Of a DNA stretch of 64,000 nucleotides, positions 25,067 through 34,241 are shown piece after piece (position 1 is the stretch's first letter; every line of letters starts with the position of its first letter). Source of the DNA: Martelella mediterranea (lineage in GTDB: Bacteria > Pseudomonadota > Alphaproteobacteria > Rhizobiales > Rhizobiaceae); NCBI RefSeq assembly GCF_021021415.1, contig NZ_JAINWJ010000011.1, positions 124,001 through 188,000 of the forward strand, in the 5' to 3' direction. Position numbers and translations under genes: made by a program. The notes under the pieces were generated by a model. It saw only the letters and a program-made list of their open reading frames with translations. It was not told the origin of the DNA and made no database searches.

Positions 25067-26711
25067 GCTTCATACACCGGACGAAACCCCTCTGCTTCAG
25101 GTTCGCAACCTGCAGATCGGCGCCATGGCCTATCCGCCGGGCGAACGCCCGCATCCGATCGAGATCGTCAAGGGCGTGAGCTTCACGCTGGAAAGCGGGA
25201 AGGTGCTCGGACTGATCGGGGAATCAGGCGCCGGCAAATCCACGATCGGGCTTTCGCCGCTCGCCTATGGGCGCGGCGGCGTCACCATCACCGGCGGCGA
25301 GGTGCTGCTGGATGGCGTCGACATCCTGAAGCTCGGCAAATCCGGCACGCGGGCGCTGCGCGGGGCGCGGGTCTGCTACGTCTCGCAATCGGCGGCGGCC
25401 TCGTTCAATCCCGCCCACAAGCTCGGCGATCAGGTGATCGAGGCGACCGTGCGCCACGGGCTGATGAGCCGTGGCGAGGCCCGGAAGCGGGCCGTCGAAC
25501 TGTTCGACATTCTCGGCCTGCCGGACCCGGAAAATTTCGGCAACCGCTATCCACATCAGGTCTCCGGCGGGCAGTTGCAGCGGGCGATGACCGCGATGGC
25601 GCTCTGCAGCCGGCCTGAACTCATCGTCTTCGACGAGCCGACCACCGCGCTCGACGTCACCACCCAGATCGACGTGCTGGCCGCGATCAAGACCGCGATC
25701 GAAAAAACCGGAACCGCCGCGCTCTACATCACCCATGATCTGGCAGTCGTGGCGCAGGTGGCCGACGACATCATGGTGCTGCGCAATGGCGAGACCGTGG
25801 AATATGGCAGCGTCGAAAAGATCATCGAAAATCCGGATGCCGAATACACCCGCGAGCTGGTGAATGTCCGCGCGATCCGGCACGAGGAAGCCGCCGACCA
25901 GTCCGACCGCTTCTTCGAGATGAACAACATCTCGGCCTCCTACGGCACCATGCCGGTGCTGTTCGATGTGTCGTTGCATGTTCCCAAAGGGCAGACGCTC
26001 GCCATTGTCGGCGAATCCGGCTCGGGCAAATCGACGCTCGCGCGGGTGGCGACGGGCCTTCTGCCGCCGACCGCCGGCAGCGTGCGCTTTGGCGGGCAGG
26101 ACCTGCCGCCGGCGCTGAAGAACCGAAGCCGCGAGGAGCTGCGCCGGCTTCAGCTGATCTACCAGATGGCCGACACCGCCATGAACCCGCGCCAGACCGT
26201 GGGCGGCATCATCGGCCGGGCGGTGACCTTTTACGAGGGCCTCAGAGGTTCCGCGCGCCGCGGCCGAGTCAACGAACTGCTCGAACAGATCGAAATGGGC
26301 AGCGGCTATTACGATCGCTATCCCGCAGAGCTTTCCGGCGGACAGAAACAGCGCGTGGCAATCGCCCGCGCGCTGGCCGCAAGGCCGGAGCTGATCATCT
26401 GCGACGAGCCGACCTCGGCGCTCGATCCGCTGGTGGCCGACGGCATTTTGAAACTGCTGCTGCAGCTTCAGAAGGAAGAACAGCTTTCCTACATCTTCAT
26501 CACCCACGATATCGCCATTGTCCGCGCGATTGCCGACAGCGTGGCGGTGATGCATCAGGGCAAGCTGGTCCGTTTCGGCCCCAAGGCGGAGGCGCTGTCC
26601 CCGCCCTTCGACGACTATACCGATCTGCTGCTGAAATCCGTGCCTGAAATGAAGATCGGCTGGCTGGAAGAGGTGCTTACCAGCCGCAGGACGGTGAGCG
26701 CCGGCAACTGA
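25059..26711 (+). CDS. fused double ATPase of the oligopeptide-type ABC transporter (DppD-DppF)
   Basis: A 550-residue protein with two complete nucleotide-binding domains. Domain 1: GESGAGKS (54-61), [22 protein letters not shown]. Domain 2: GESGSGKS near 317, LSGGQKQRVAIARAL, LIICDEPTSALD. One polypeptide therefore replaces the usual DppD and DppF pair. It overlaps the upstream permease gene by 8 bases. Confidence 0.93.
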   Translation: MAELHTPDETPLLQVRNLQIGAMAYPPGERPHPIEIVKGVSFTLESGKVLGLIGESGAGKSTIGLSPLAYGRGGVTITGGEVLLDGVDILKLGKSGTRALRGARVCYVSQSAAASFNPAHKLGDQVIEATVRHGLMSRGEARKRAVELFDILGLPDPENFGNRYPHQVSGGQLQRAMTAMALCSRPELIVFDEPTTALDVTTQIDVLAAIKTAIEKTGTAALYITHDLAVVAQVADDIMVLRNGETVEYGSVEKIIENPDAEYTRELVNVRAIRHEEAADQSDRFFEMNNISASYGTMPVLFDVSLHVPKGQTLAIVGESGSGKSTLARVATGLLPPTAGSVRFGGQDLPPALKNRSREELRRLQLIYQMADTAMNPRQTVGGIIGRAVTFYEGLRGSARRGRVNELLEQIEMGSGYYDRYPAELSGGQKQRVAIARALAARPELIICDEPTSALDPLVADGILKLLLQLQKEEQLSYIFITHDIAIVRAIADSVAVMHQGKLVRFGPKAEALSPPFDDYTDLLLKSVPEMKIGWLEEVLTSRRTVSAGN

Positions 26712-26722
26712 CACATTCCGGC

Positions 26723-26742
26723 CGGGCCGCCCCTCCGGCCCG
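26723..26742 (+). other. GC-rich hairpin between ATPase and hydrolase genes
   Basis: Arms cgggccg and cggcccg with a 6-base loop lie 11 bases after the ATPase stop. No T-run follows, so read-through to the hydrolase gene is likely. Confidence 0.35.
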
Positions 26743-26784
26743 CGCCCCTTCCCGACAGACCCCGAATACGAAAAGGTCAAAACC

Positions 26785-28779
26785 ATGGCGAAACAAGGTT
26801 TTACGACGTCCGAGGACCAGTGGATCACGCTCAAGGACGGCACGCGCCTGGCAACGCGAATCTGGATGCCGGACGGCGCGGCCGACAGGCCGGTTCCGAC
26901 CGTGCTGGAATATCTGCCCTATCGCAAGCGCGGCGGAACCGACCCGCGCGATGAATCCACCTATCCGGTCTTCGCAGCCGCCGGCATTGCCGGCGTGCGC
27001 GTTGATATCCGCGGGTCGGGTGAATCCGAAGGCGTCATCGACGGTGAATACACCCCGCGTGAACTCTCCGATGCCTGCGAAATCCTCGAATGGATCGCCG
27101 CCCAGCCCTGGTCGAACGGCAATGTCGGGATGATGGGCATTTCCTGGGGCGGCTTCAACTGCCTGCAGGTGGCCGCCCTGAAGCCGCCGCAGCTGAAAGC
27201 CGTGATCTCGATCGCCTCCACCGTCGACCGTTACAACGACGATATTCACTACAAGAACGGCACGCATCTCTCCGCCCAGCTCTCCTGGGCGGGCACCATG
27301 CTCGCCTATCAGTCGCGCACGCCGGACATCGATCTGGTCGGCGACAGATGGAAGGAGATGTGGCTGGAACGGCTGGAAGGCCAGCCCTTCTTCATGGAGG
27401 AATGGCTTGCGCATCAGCGTCGCGACGATTTCTGGAAACACGGCTCGATCTGCGAGGACTTCGACGGCTTTCCCGTGCCCGCGCTGGTGATTGCCGGCTG
27501 GGCGGACGGCTATCGCAACACACCGCTGAAGGCGATCGAGGGCCTTGGCGACAGGGGCAAGGCGATTGTAGGCCCGTGGATCCACAAATACCCGCATTTC
27601 GCATGGCCGAAGCCGCGCATGGACTTCCATGCCGAGGCCATCGCATGGTGGAAACGCTGGCTGGACGATGCCGAAAACAGCACAGAAGACCTGCCGCAGA
27701 TGCGCGCCTATATCCTCGATGGCCCGCGCCCGGCGCTGAGGCGCGAACGCGACCCCGGCTACTGGATCGCCAAGCAGTCTTGGGAAGCGCCAGAGATTGA
27801 CACCCTCACGGTCGCCGCCGACGGAACGCTCAACGCGACCGGCGCCACCGAGGGCACGGGCGACATCTATCTGCGCTCGCCGCTCGACACCGGAACCAGC
27901 GGCGGCGAATGGTTCACGCTGAAGCCCGACGCGGAAATCGCCGGCGATCAGCGCAGCGATAATGGCGGTTCGCTGGTTTTCGAGACCGCGCCGCTCGCCG
28001 AAGAAGCCGTTTATCTCGGCGCGCCGGAGCTTTCCGTCGATGTCGCCTGCGATGGCGACTGGGAGAATCTGGCCATCCGCATCATCGATGTCCATCCCGA
28101 TGGCACCGAAACCCGCGCCTGCTACGGCGTCCTGAACCTTGCCCATCGCGACGGCAACGAGACCCCGGCCAACATGCCCCGTGGCGAGAAGACGCGCATT
28201 ACCATGCAGCTTGATGCCATGGGCTATCGCTTCGCGCCGGGCCACCGCATCAAGCTTGCGCTTTCGACAAGCTACTGGCCGACCATCCTGCCCTCACCCG
28301 AGGCGCCGGGGCTCACGATCGATACGGCCAGCATCCGCCTTGCCCTGCCGCTTCTGGGCCGGCATGAGCGCATTACCGTCGCCGAGCCGGAAAACCCAAA
28401 TCCGCTGCCGCAATATGAAATGCGGTCACCGGAGGAAACCCGGCGTTCGGTCGAAAAGGATCTGGTCACAGGCCTGACGCATTACCGAATCTACGAGGAC
28501 ACCGGGCTGGAAGTGCATCCAGAAAACGGATTGCGCACCCAGGAAATCCGCAATGAGGACTGGTCAATCGACCCCAACGACCCGCTGTCGATGGCGGGCG
28601 ATATCGACTGGAATATCCGGATCGAGCGCGACGGCTGGTCGGTTTCGACTAAAACCATCACGACAATGCGCTGCACCGAAAAAGACTGGATCATCGCGGC
28701 AAGCGTAACCGCATTCGAAGGCGATCGCGAAATCTTCGCCAAGTCATTCGAACAGCGCATCCCGCGCGACTTCATGTGA
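26785..28779 (+). CDS. CocE/NonD family serine hydrolase (X-Pro dipeptidyl-peptidase-like)
   Basis: A 664-residue cytoplasmic enzyme. The catalytic alpha/beta domain contains Ser120 (GISWGG), Asp241 (GWADGY) and His267 (GPWIHKYPH), matching the Ser/Asp/His triad of cocaine esterase. The C-terminal half (from about 300) is the jelly-roll domain of the family. Members cleave esters, amides or X-Pro dipeptides. It lies 73 bases after the ATPase gene, so it probably hydrolyses the transported compound. No signal peptide is visible. Confidence 0.88.
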   Translation: MAKQGFTTSEDQWITLKDGTRLATRIWMPDGAADRPVPTVLEYLPYRKRGGTDPRDESTYPVFAAAGIAGVRVDIRGSGESEGVIDGEYTPRELSDACEILEWIAAQPWSNGNVGMMGISWGGFNCLQVAALKPPQLKAVISIASTVDRYNDDIHYKNGTHLSAQLSWAGTMLAYQSRTPDIDLVGDRWKEMWLERLEGQPFFMEEWLAHQRRDDFWKHGSICEDFDGFPVPALVIAGWADGYRNTPLKAIEGLGDRGKAIVGPWIHKYPHFAWPKPRMDFHAEAIAWWKRWLDDAENSTEDLPQMRAYILDGPRPALRRERDPGYWIAKQSWEAPEIDTLTVAADGTLNATGATEGTGDIYLRSPLDTGTSGGEWFTLKPDAEIAGDQRSDNGGSLVFETAPLAEEAVYLGAPELSVDVACDGDWENLAIRIIDVHPDGTETRACYGVLNLAHRDGNETPANMPRGEKTRITMQLDAMGYRFAPGHRIKLALSTSYWPTILPSPEAPGLTIDTASIRLALPLLGRHERITVAEPENPNPLPQYEMRSPEETRRSVEKDLVTGLTHYRIYEDTGLEVHPENGLRTQEIRNEDWSIDPNDPLSMAGDIDWNIRIERDGWSVSTKTITTMRCTEKDWIIAASVTAFEGDREIFAKSFEQRIPRDFM

Positions 28780-28802
28780 TCCGCCGCGACGGCGGCCACT
28801 GC

Positions 28803-28832
28803 CAACCGGCTCTCCTAAAGGCGAGCCGGTTG
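28803..28832. terminator. bidirectional hairpin between convergent genes
   Basis: Ten perfectly paired bases (caaccggctc and gagccggttg) around a 10-base loop lie between the hydrolase stop (28779) and the LacI stop (28840). A hairpin placed between tail-to-tail genes fits a shared terminator, although the T-run is weak on both strands. Confidence 0.6.
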
Positions 28833-28839
28833 AGATCGT

Positions 28840-29814
28840 TCACTTGGGCGCTGGTCCCGTCGATTGCCGTTCAATGATCTGGCACGGTACGTGAAGGCGC
28901 AGCGGGCAGGCGGGGAAATCCTGATTGGTGATGCGCTGGTGGAGAACGCGCGTCGCCATTCTGCCGATGTCGACGCCGGGCACCCTCACCGTCGTCATCT
29001 GCGGCGAAATCTGCTGGGCGGCCGAGTAATCGCCAAAGCCGACAACGGAGGCATCGCGCGGTATCCGGTAGCCGCGGGCGAGCAGTTCGGAAATCACCGC
29101 CAGCGCAAGCCCGTCATGGGCGCAGAAGAATGCCGTCGGCCTTTCGATGTCCGTGATCAGCCGCGCAAAGGCCTCGCCGAAATCGCGGCCCTCCTCGAGA
29201 ATGAGATCGTGGAGGACCGCATCCGGCGCGCGCTCGCAGACCTCCCGCAAGCCATAAAGCCGCTCCATGCGCCCGCGAAAACGCGGATCGCCATGGATAT
29301 AGACGATCGTGCGATGGCCAAGGTCCAGAAGAAAGCGGCCAACCGCGGAGCCGGCCTCATGGTCGGTCGCGCCCACCTGATCGACCGGCTCCAGCGGCTC
29401 CAGCCAGCTATTGCGCACGATCGGAATGCCGGAATTGTGAAGCCGTCTGAGGTTTTCCTCGTCATGCAGGCCGACGATCAGCAGGCCGCTGCACTCCTCC
29501 GCCAGCGCATCAAGCTCCATGCCGTTGCGCGTGCTGCGGATGCGCAGGGCATAGCCAAGCAACTGGGCCTCACGCTGGACGCCGTTCTGGATCTGCATAT
29601 GGAGTTCGGTGTTGGTGATATCGTTGTCATCGAAGACGACGCCGAGCACGCGGCTGGTGGACGCGGTCTTGCGGTAGCCGAGGCGCACGGCCGTCTCGTT
29701 CACCTTCAGCCGCGTGGCCTCGCTCACGCCGCTCTTGCCCGAAAGCGCGCGCGACACCGCGAATTTCGAAAGACCGGTTTCATCGGCAATGGTCTGGATC
29801 GTTACGCGCGACAC
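28840..29814 (-). CDS. LacI-family transcriptional regulator
   Basis: A 324-residue regulator with an N-terminal helix-turn-helix (VTIQTIADETGLSKFAVSRALSG, residues 4-26) and hinge, followed by a periplasmic-binding-protein-like sensor domain (GVVFDD, FFCAHDGLAL, VVGFGDY). It is convergent with the Opp/CocE operon and divergent from the AgpA-like transporter operon, with 160 bases between the starts, so the latter is the more likely target. The inducer is probably a sugar or glycoside. Confidence 0.9.
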   Translation of the reverse strand: MSRVTIQTIADETGLSKFAVSRALSGKSGVSEATRLKVNETAVRLGYRKTASTSRVLGVVFDDNDITNTELHMQIQNGVQREAQLLGYALRIRSTRNGMELDALAEECSGLLIVGLHDEENLRRLHNSGIPIVRNSWLEPLEPVDQVGATDHEAGSAVGRFLLDLGHRTIVYIHGDPRFRGRMERLYGLREVCERAPDAVLHDLILEEGRDFGEAFARLITDIERPTAFFCAHDGLALAVISELLARGYRIPRDASVVGFGDYSAAQQISPQMTTVRVPGVDIGRMATRVLHQRITNQDFPACPLRLHVPCQIIERQSTGPAPK

Positions 29815-29974
29815 GGCGGCTCCTCACATTCATGCGGCATTATGGCCCGAAAGGGCGCGCGATGCCATGGTTCAAAAAAACCTGAACATAACGCTTTACA
29901 TAACAAAACTTCTATTTCAAGCTAGTTGTTAGTCGATGAAGGATAACGGAGCATCGACAGTAGGAGGAAAATCC

Positions 29975-31900
29975 ATGAGGAATTTGAGCCGCAGAGCTTT
30001 TCTCGCGGCAGGGACGGCGTTTGCCGCTCTGCTGGCGCTGCCCGCCTGGGCTGAAATGGAATACAAGTCGCCTAACCTGGAGGACGCGGTTCAGGCCGGC
30101 GATCTTCCCCCGCTTGCCGAACGCCTGCCGGAAAACCCGCTGGTGATCACGCCCCGCGATCAGCCGGGCACGCAGGGCGGCACATGGAACCATGCGCTGG
30201 TGGGCGGCGGATCGCTGTCCATGCTGGTGCGCTATCAGGGCTATGAGCCGATGGTGCGCTTCACGCCCGACTGGTCGGGCGTCACGCCCAATGTCGCCGA
30301 ATCCTTCGAGGTCAACGAAGATTCCACCGAATATACCTTCACGCTGCGCAAGGGCATGAAGTGGTCGGACGGCGAGCCCTACACCACCGAGGATGTTCAG
30401 TTCTGGTACGAGGACGTGTTCCAGAACCCGGAGCTCACCATCGGCGACCAGGCCTTCTGGTATTCCGCCGACGGCTCGGTTGCAGAGCTGGAAGTGGTCG
30501 ACGACCAGACCTTCAAGGTCAAATTCGCGCAGCCGAACGGCTTCTTCGCACAGCAGCTTGCTTGGGCGCAGCAGGACCAGATCACCCGCACGCCGAAGCA
30601 CTACCTCAAGCAGTTCCACATCAAATACAATCCGGATGCCAACGCACTCGCAAAGGAGCGCGGCTATGAAAGCTGGGTGGCGCTGTTCCAGCGCGAATGC
30701 GGCGTGCAGCAGGACAATGATTTCTTCCAGAATTCCAACCGTCCGACGCTGAATGCCTGGAAGTTCACGATCGCGCCCGGCGAGGACACCGAACGGGCCG
30801 TCGCCGTGCGCAATCCCTATTACTGGAAGGTCGACACCGAAGGCACGCAACTGCCCTATTTCGACCAGATCAACTACCAGATGGTCGGCGATCCGGAAGT
30901 GCTTCTGTTGAAGACGCTTCAGGGCGAGATCGACATGATGGACCAGTATATCGCGACGCCCGCCAACAAGCCGGTGCTCTACGATGCGCAGGAAAGCGGT
31001 GACTTCCACTTCTATACGCTCAAGGAAACCGCCGCCAATGTGATGGTGTTTCAGCTCAACCTGAACCACACCGACCCGGTCAAGAACGCGCTCTACAACA
31101 ACCGCGATTTCCGCGTTGCGCTGTCCCACGCCATCGATCGCCAGTCGATGATCGAGGCGGTGTTCGTCGGACAGGGCGCGCCGGCCCAGCCTTCGATCGT
31201 GGAAGGCGATCCGCTTTATGTCGAACGGCTCGCCAAGCAGTATACCGAATACGATCCGGAAAAGGCGAATGCGATCCTGGACGAGATCCTGCCGGAGAAG
31301 GACAGCGAAGGCTTCCGGCTTGATTCCGAAGGCCGGCGCGTGACGATCATCTTCGAGATTGATCAGGTGCGCACCACCTTCCTCGACATGTTCCAGCTCG
31401 CGATACCCAACTTCCGCGATGTCGGCATCGATGCGCAGATCCGCACCATGGACCGCTCGCTCTGGGAAACGCGTGTCCGCCATGGCCGCGAGTTCGACGC
31501 CACGGCCCACCAGTTCGGCGCAAACAGCGGCGTCGCGGCGATGCTCGACCCGCGCTACTTCGTGCCGTTCAACACCAATGCGCTTTACGCGCAGGGCTGG
31601 GCCCTGCACTTCAACCAGCCGGACAATGATGCCGCCATCGAACCGCCTGAGGATGTGAAGGCGCAGCAGGCGCTCTACAAGAAACTGCTGGCCACCGGCG
31701 ATCAGGACAAGCAGCACGAGATCATGCTGGAACTCCTGAACAATGCCGCCGACCAGTTCCTCGTCTTCGGCGTCAGCCTGCCGCCGGATGGTTACGGCGT
31801 GATCAAGAACGACATGGTCAACACCATGCCGGTCATGCCGAATTCGTTCGGCTGGCCGACGCCCGGACCGTCGGCGCCGGAGCAGTTCTTCAAGAACTGA
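29975..31900 (+). CDS. ABC transporter solute-binding protein, family 5, large AgpA-like type
   Basis: A 641-residue periplasmic binding protein, longer than typical peptide-binding DppA (~530). It has a Tat-type signal (LSRRAFLAAG, cleaved near AWA). Family 5 marks include VAESFEVNEDSTEYTFTLRKG, SDGEPYTTEDV and DFRVALSHAIDRQ. The extended size and the surrounding glycosidases recall AgpA, the alpha-galactoside binding protein of Sinorhizobium meliloti, so an oligosaccharide ligand is more likely than a peptide. TAGGAGG lies 6 bases upstream of the ATG at 29975. First gene of a rightward catabolic operon. Confidence 0.9.
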   Translation: MRNLSRRAFLAAGTAFAALLALPAWAEMEYKSPNLEDAVQAGDLPPLAERLPENPLVITPRDQPGTQGGTWNHALVGGGSLSMLVRYQGYEPMVRFTPDWSGVTPNVAESFEVNEDSTEYTFTLRKGMKWSDGEPYTTEDVQFWYEDVFQNPELTIGDQAFWYSADGSVAELEVVDDQTFKVKFAQPNGFFAQQLAWAQQDQITRTPKHYLKQFHIKYNPDANALAKERGYESWVALFQRECGVQQDNDFFQNSNRPTLNAWKFTIAPGEDTERAVAVRNPYYWKVDTEGTQLPYFDQINYQMVGDPEVLLLKTLQGEIDMMDQYIATPANKPVLYDAQESGDFHFYTLKETAANVMVFQLNLNHTDPVKNALYNNRDFRVALSHAIDRQSMIEAVFVGQGAPAQPSIVEGDPLYVERLAKQYTEYDPEKANAILDEILPEKDSEGFRLDSEGRRVTIIFEIDQVRTTFLDMFQLAIPNFRDVGIDAQIRTMDRSLWETRVRHGREFDATAHQFGANSGVAAMLDPRYFVPFNTNALYAQGWALHFNQPDNDAAIEPPEDVKAQQALYKKLLATGDQDKQHEIMLELLNNAADQFLVFGVSLPPDGYGVIKNDMVNTMPVMPNSFGWPTPGPSAPEQFFKN

Positions 31901-31936
31901 TCGGCAGAAACCTCTGTCACCTTCGACCGACCAAGG

Positions 31937-31962
31937 GCCGGCCCGTTCCTCCACGGGCCGGC
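31937..31962 (+). other. intercistronic hairpin after the AgpA-like gene
   Basis: A perfect 10-base stem (gccggcccgt with acgggccggc) and a 6-base loop begin 36 bases after the stop codon. No T-run follows, consistent with message stabilisation or partial attenuation rather than full termination. Confidence 0.5.
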
Positions 31963-31977
31963 GCCAGCCCCGCTTTA

Positions 31978-32085
31978 CCTGGAGCATTCCGGCGAAAACC
32001 GGATCACCGGCAATGCTCCATCTTTTTTGTTTTTACGCGCGTCCGGACGGAAAACCGGTATCCACTTTTCCTGGACGCGCTCCAG
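31978..32085. repeat. RIME-like rhizobial intergenic mosaic repeat
   Basis: Two hairpin-forming modules joined by a T-rich spacer. The first pairs tggagcatt (31980) with aatgctcca (32012-32020). The second pairs gcgcgtcc (32037-32044) with ggacgcgc (32073-32080) and contains the familiar phrases acggaaaaccgg and ccacttttcctgg. Elements of this wording are scattered between genes in many Rhizobiales. It ends 13 bases before the glycosidase start, so it occupies that gene's leader. Confidence 0.7.
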
Positions 32086-32098
32086 CGGAACCCGACAC

Positions 32099-34207
32099 AT
32101 GAAGCCCATCGACCCGATCGCAGCCGCCAATCTCAGAACGCCGGACTGGTACAGGACCGCCACCCGCTGGACCCAACTCACGCTGGTCGAGAACGATCCG
32201 GTCAAGTTCGATCCGGATTTCTGGATCGACGTGTTCCAGCGCACCCGTTCCAACGCGGTCTGCCTTTCCGCCGGCGGCTATATCGGCTTTTACCCGTCCA
32301 AGGTTCCGCTGCATTATGTCAGCAAATATCTCGGCGACACCGATCCGTTCGGCCGCCTCGTCGATGGCGCGCGATCGCTCGGCATGCATGTCATGGCCCG
32401 GGTCGATCCGCATGCCATCCATCAGGACGCCGCCGATGCGCATCCGGAATGGATCGCGGTCGACAAGGACGGCAAACCCCGCCGCCACTGGGCCTTTCCC
32501 GATGTCTGGGTGACCTGCGCCTATGGCGATTACAACAACAAGTTCATGCCGCAGGTCGTGAAGGAAATCACCCGCGACTACGATATCGACGCGATCTTCG
32601 CCAATCGCTGGCAGGGCCATGGCGTTTGTTATTGCGAGAGCTGCAAGACCCGTTTCAAGGGCGCCACCGGCTTCGATTTGCCGATGACCAGCGACGTCAA
32701 CGATCCCGCATGGCGGGCGTGGTCCGGTTGGCGCCGCGACGTGCTGACCCGCATGGTCATCGCCTGGGACAATGACGTCAAGGCAATCCGCCCGCATGCG
32801 AGCTTCATTCCCAATATGGGCGGTGAATCGCTGATGGAATTCGATATCGGCCTGATCGAGAAGCACTGCCCCTTCCTGGTCGTCGACCATCAGGGCCGGC
32901 GCGGGCTGGAGCCGATCTGGCTTGCCGGCCGCAATGCCAAGCGGATGCGCGCCACCTTCCGCGACCGCCCCGTGGTGCTGATCACCTCGATCGGACCGGA
33001 GGAGGAATATCGCTGGAAGGATTCCGTCACCACCGGGGCGGAAATCGAAAGCTGGATCGGCAATGGCGTCACCCACGGCATGCTGCCCTGGTTCACGAAA
33101 TTCAACGGCGTGGTGCCGGACGAGCGCTGGGTCGCCCCGGTCGCCGCCGGCTTCGAAAAGCATGAGAAGCTCCAGGCGATGCTCGAGGCCACCACGCCGA
33201 CCGCCGAAATCGCGCTCATCGACCCGACGACGACCCTGAAGAACTGGGCGCGCGACGAGCGCCGTCAGGCCGAAACCGACGATCTCGGCTTCTATCACGC
33301 GCTGATCGAGGCGAAGCTGCCTTTCGAATTCCTCTCGGACGAGGCGATGACGGCGGAAAGCCTGGATCGCTTCAAGCTGGTCATTCTCGCCAATGCCTCC
33401 AACCTGTCCGATGCCCAATGCGCGCTATTACGCGACTACGCCGCGCGCGGCGGCAGCCTGATCGCCGCCCATGAAACGGCAATGCGCGATGAAAGCGGCA
33501 ATGCGCGTGACGCATTCGCGCTTGGCGACGTCTTCGGCGTGAAGCGAACAGCGCTTGCGCGCGGGCCGGTCAAGAACAGCTACATCGTCCTTTCCGGCGA
33601 CCATCCGGTCAATCAGGGCTATGAGGGCGCGGGGCGGATCATCGGCGGCACCAGGCTTGCAGAGGTCGAAACCGTTGCGGGGACTGAGACGCCGTTTGTC
33701 AGCATTCCGGACTTCCCCGATCTGCCGATGGAAGAAGTCTATCCGCGAGAGGAGCCGCGCGGCGCCGCGGTCGTCACCCGCGAAACGGCGGCCGGCGGCC
33801 GCACGGTCTATATCCCGTGGAATATCGGCGGCATCTTCTGGCAGGTGCTCGCCGCCGATCACCAGCGGCTGATCGAGAATGCCGTGCGCTGGGCGATGGG
33901 CGGCAAGCCGCGCGTCAGCGTTTCCGGACACTCGGTGCTGGATATCGCGGTGCGCGAGAGCAACGACACGCTCGCCGTTCTGCTCTTCAACCTCACCAAT
34001 CCGATGATGTTCAAGGGGCCGACGCGGTCGATCTATCCGGTCGGTCCGCACACGGTCTCGATCGCGATCCCCGATGGTCGATCCGTCAGGGACGCGCGAT
34101 TGCTGATCGCCGGCAAACAAGCCGAATACCGGGCAACGGGCGACACGGTGGAGGTCGATGTTCCCGAAATCGAACTGCTGGAAACGGTCGAGGTTCGCTG
34201 GTCATGA
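32099..34207 (+). CDS. putative glycoside hydrolase, GHL6-like TIM barrel with beta-galactosidase trimerisation-like domain
   Basis: A 702-residue cytoplasmic protein. The N-terminal ~350 residues look like a TIM barrel (HVMARVDPHAIHQ; then NRWQGHGVCYCESCKTRFKG, a Cys-x-x-Cys segment seen in hypothetical glycosyl hydrolases). The middle region (about 400-610: FKLVILANASNLSDAQ, YAARGGSLIAAHET, VYIPWNIGGIFWQ) resembles the glutamine-amidotransferase-like trimerisation domain of GH42 enzymes. I cannot assign catalytic residues. The ATG at 32099 has only GCGGAA upstream. It is flanked by an oligosaccharide-type binding protein and permeases, so it probably cuts the imported glycoside. Confidence 0.75.
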   Translation: MKPIDPIAAANLRTPDWYRTATRWTQLTLVENDPVKFDPDFWIDVFQRTRSNAVCLSAGGYIGFYPSKVPLHYVSKYLGDTDPFGRLVDGARSLGMHVMARVDPHAIHQDAADAHPEWIAVDKDGKPRRHWAFPDVWVTCAYGDYNNKFMPQVVKEITRDYDIDAIFANRWQGHGVCYCESCKTRFKGATGFDLPMTSDVNDPAWRAWSGWRRDVLTRMVIAWDNDVKAIRPHASFIPNMGGESLMEFDIGLIEKHCPFLVVDHQGRRGLEPIWLAGRNAKRMRATFRDRPVVLITSIGPEEEYRWKDSVTTGAEIESWIGNGVTHGMLPWFTKFNGVVPDERWVAPVAAGFEKHEKLQAMLEATTPTAEIALIDPTTTLKNWARDERRQAETDDLGFYHALIEAKLPFEFLSDEAMTAESLDRFKLVILANASNLSDAQCALLRDYAARGGSLIAAHETAMRDESGNARDAFALGDVFGVKRTALARGPVKNSYIVLSGDHPVNQGYEGAGRIIGGTRLAEVETVAGTETPFVSIPDFPDLPMEEVYPREEPRGAAVVTRETAAGGRTVYIPWNIGGIFWQVLAADHQRLIENAVRWAMGGKPRVSVSGHSVLDIAVRESNDTLAVLLFNLTNPMMFKGPTRSIYPVGPHTVSIAIPDGRSVRDARLLIAGKQAEYRATGDTVEVDVPEIELLETVEVRWS

Positions 34208-34241
34208 TAGTGTCTGAAACCGTAAGGACGGGAGGACCCTG

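Noticed and set aside
26677-28245. 522-codon minus-strand frame opposite the CocE-like gene
   Set aside because: Shadow of a well-supported hydrolase with full catalytic triad.
29870-29887. gttca/tgaac inverted repeat as LacI operator near 29.9 kb
   Set aside because: Arms of five bases with an 8-base A-rich spacer and no central CG; unlike usual LacI operators.
29912-31987. 691-codon open frame on the minus strand opposite the AgpA-like binding protein
   Set aside because: Long GC-driven shadow; the plus-strand frame has a Tat signal and clear family 5 motifs.
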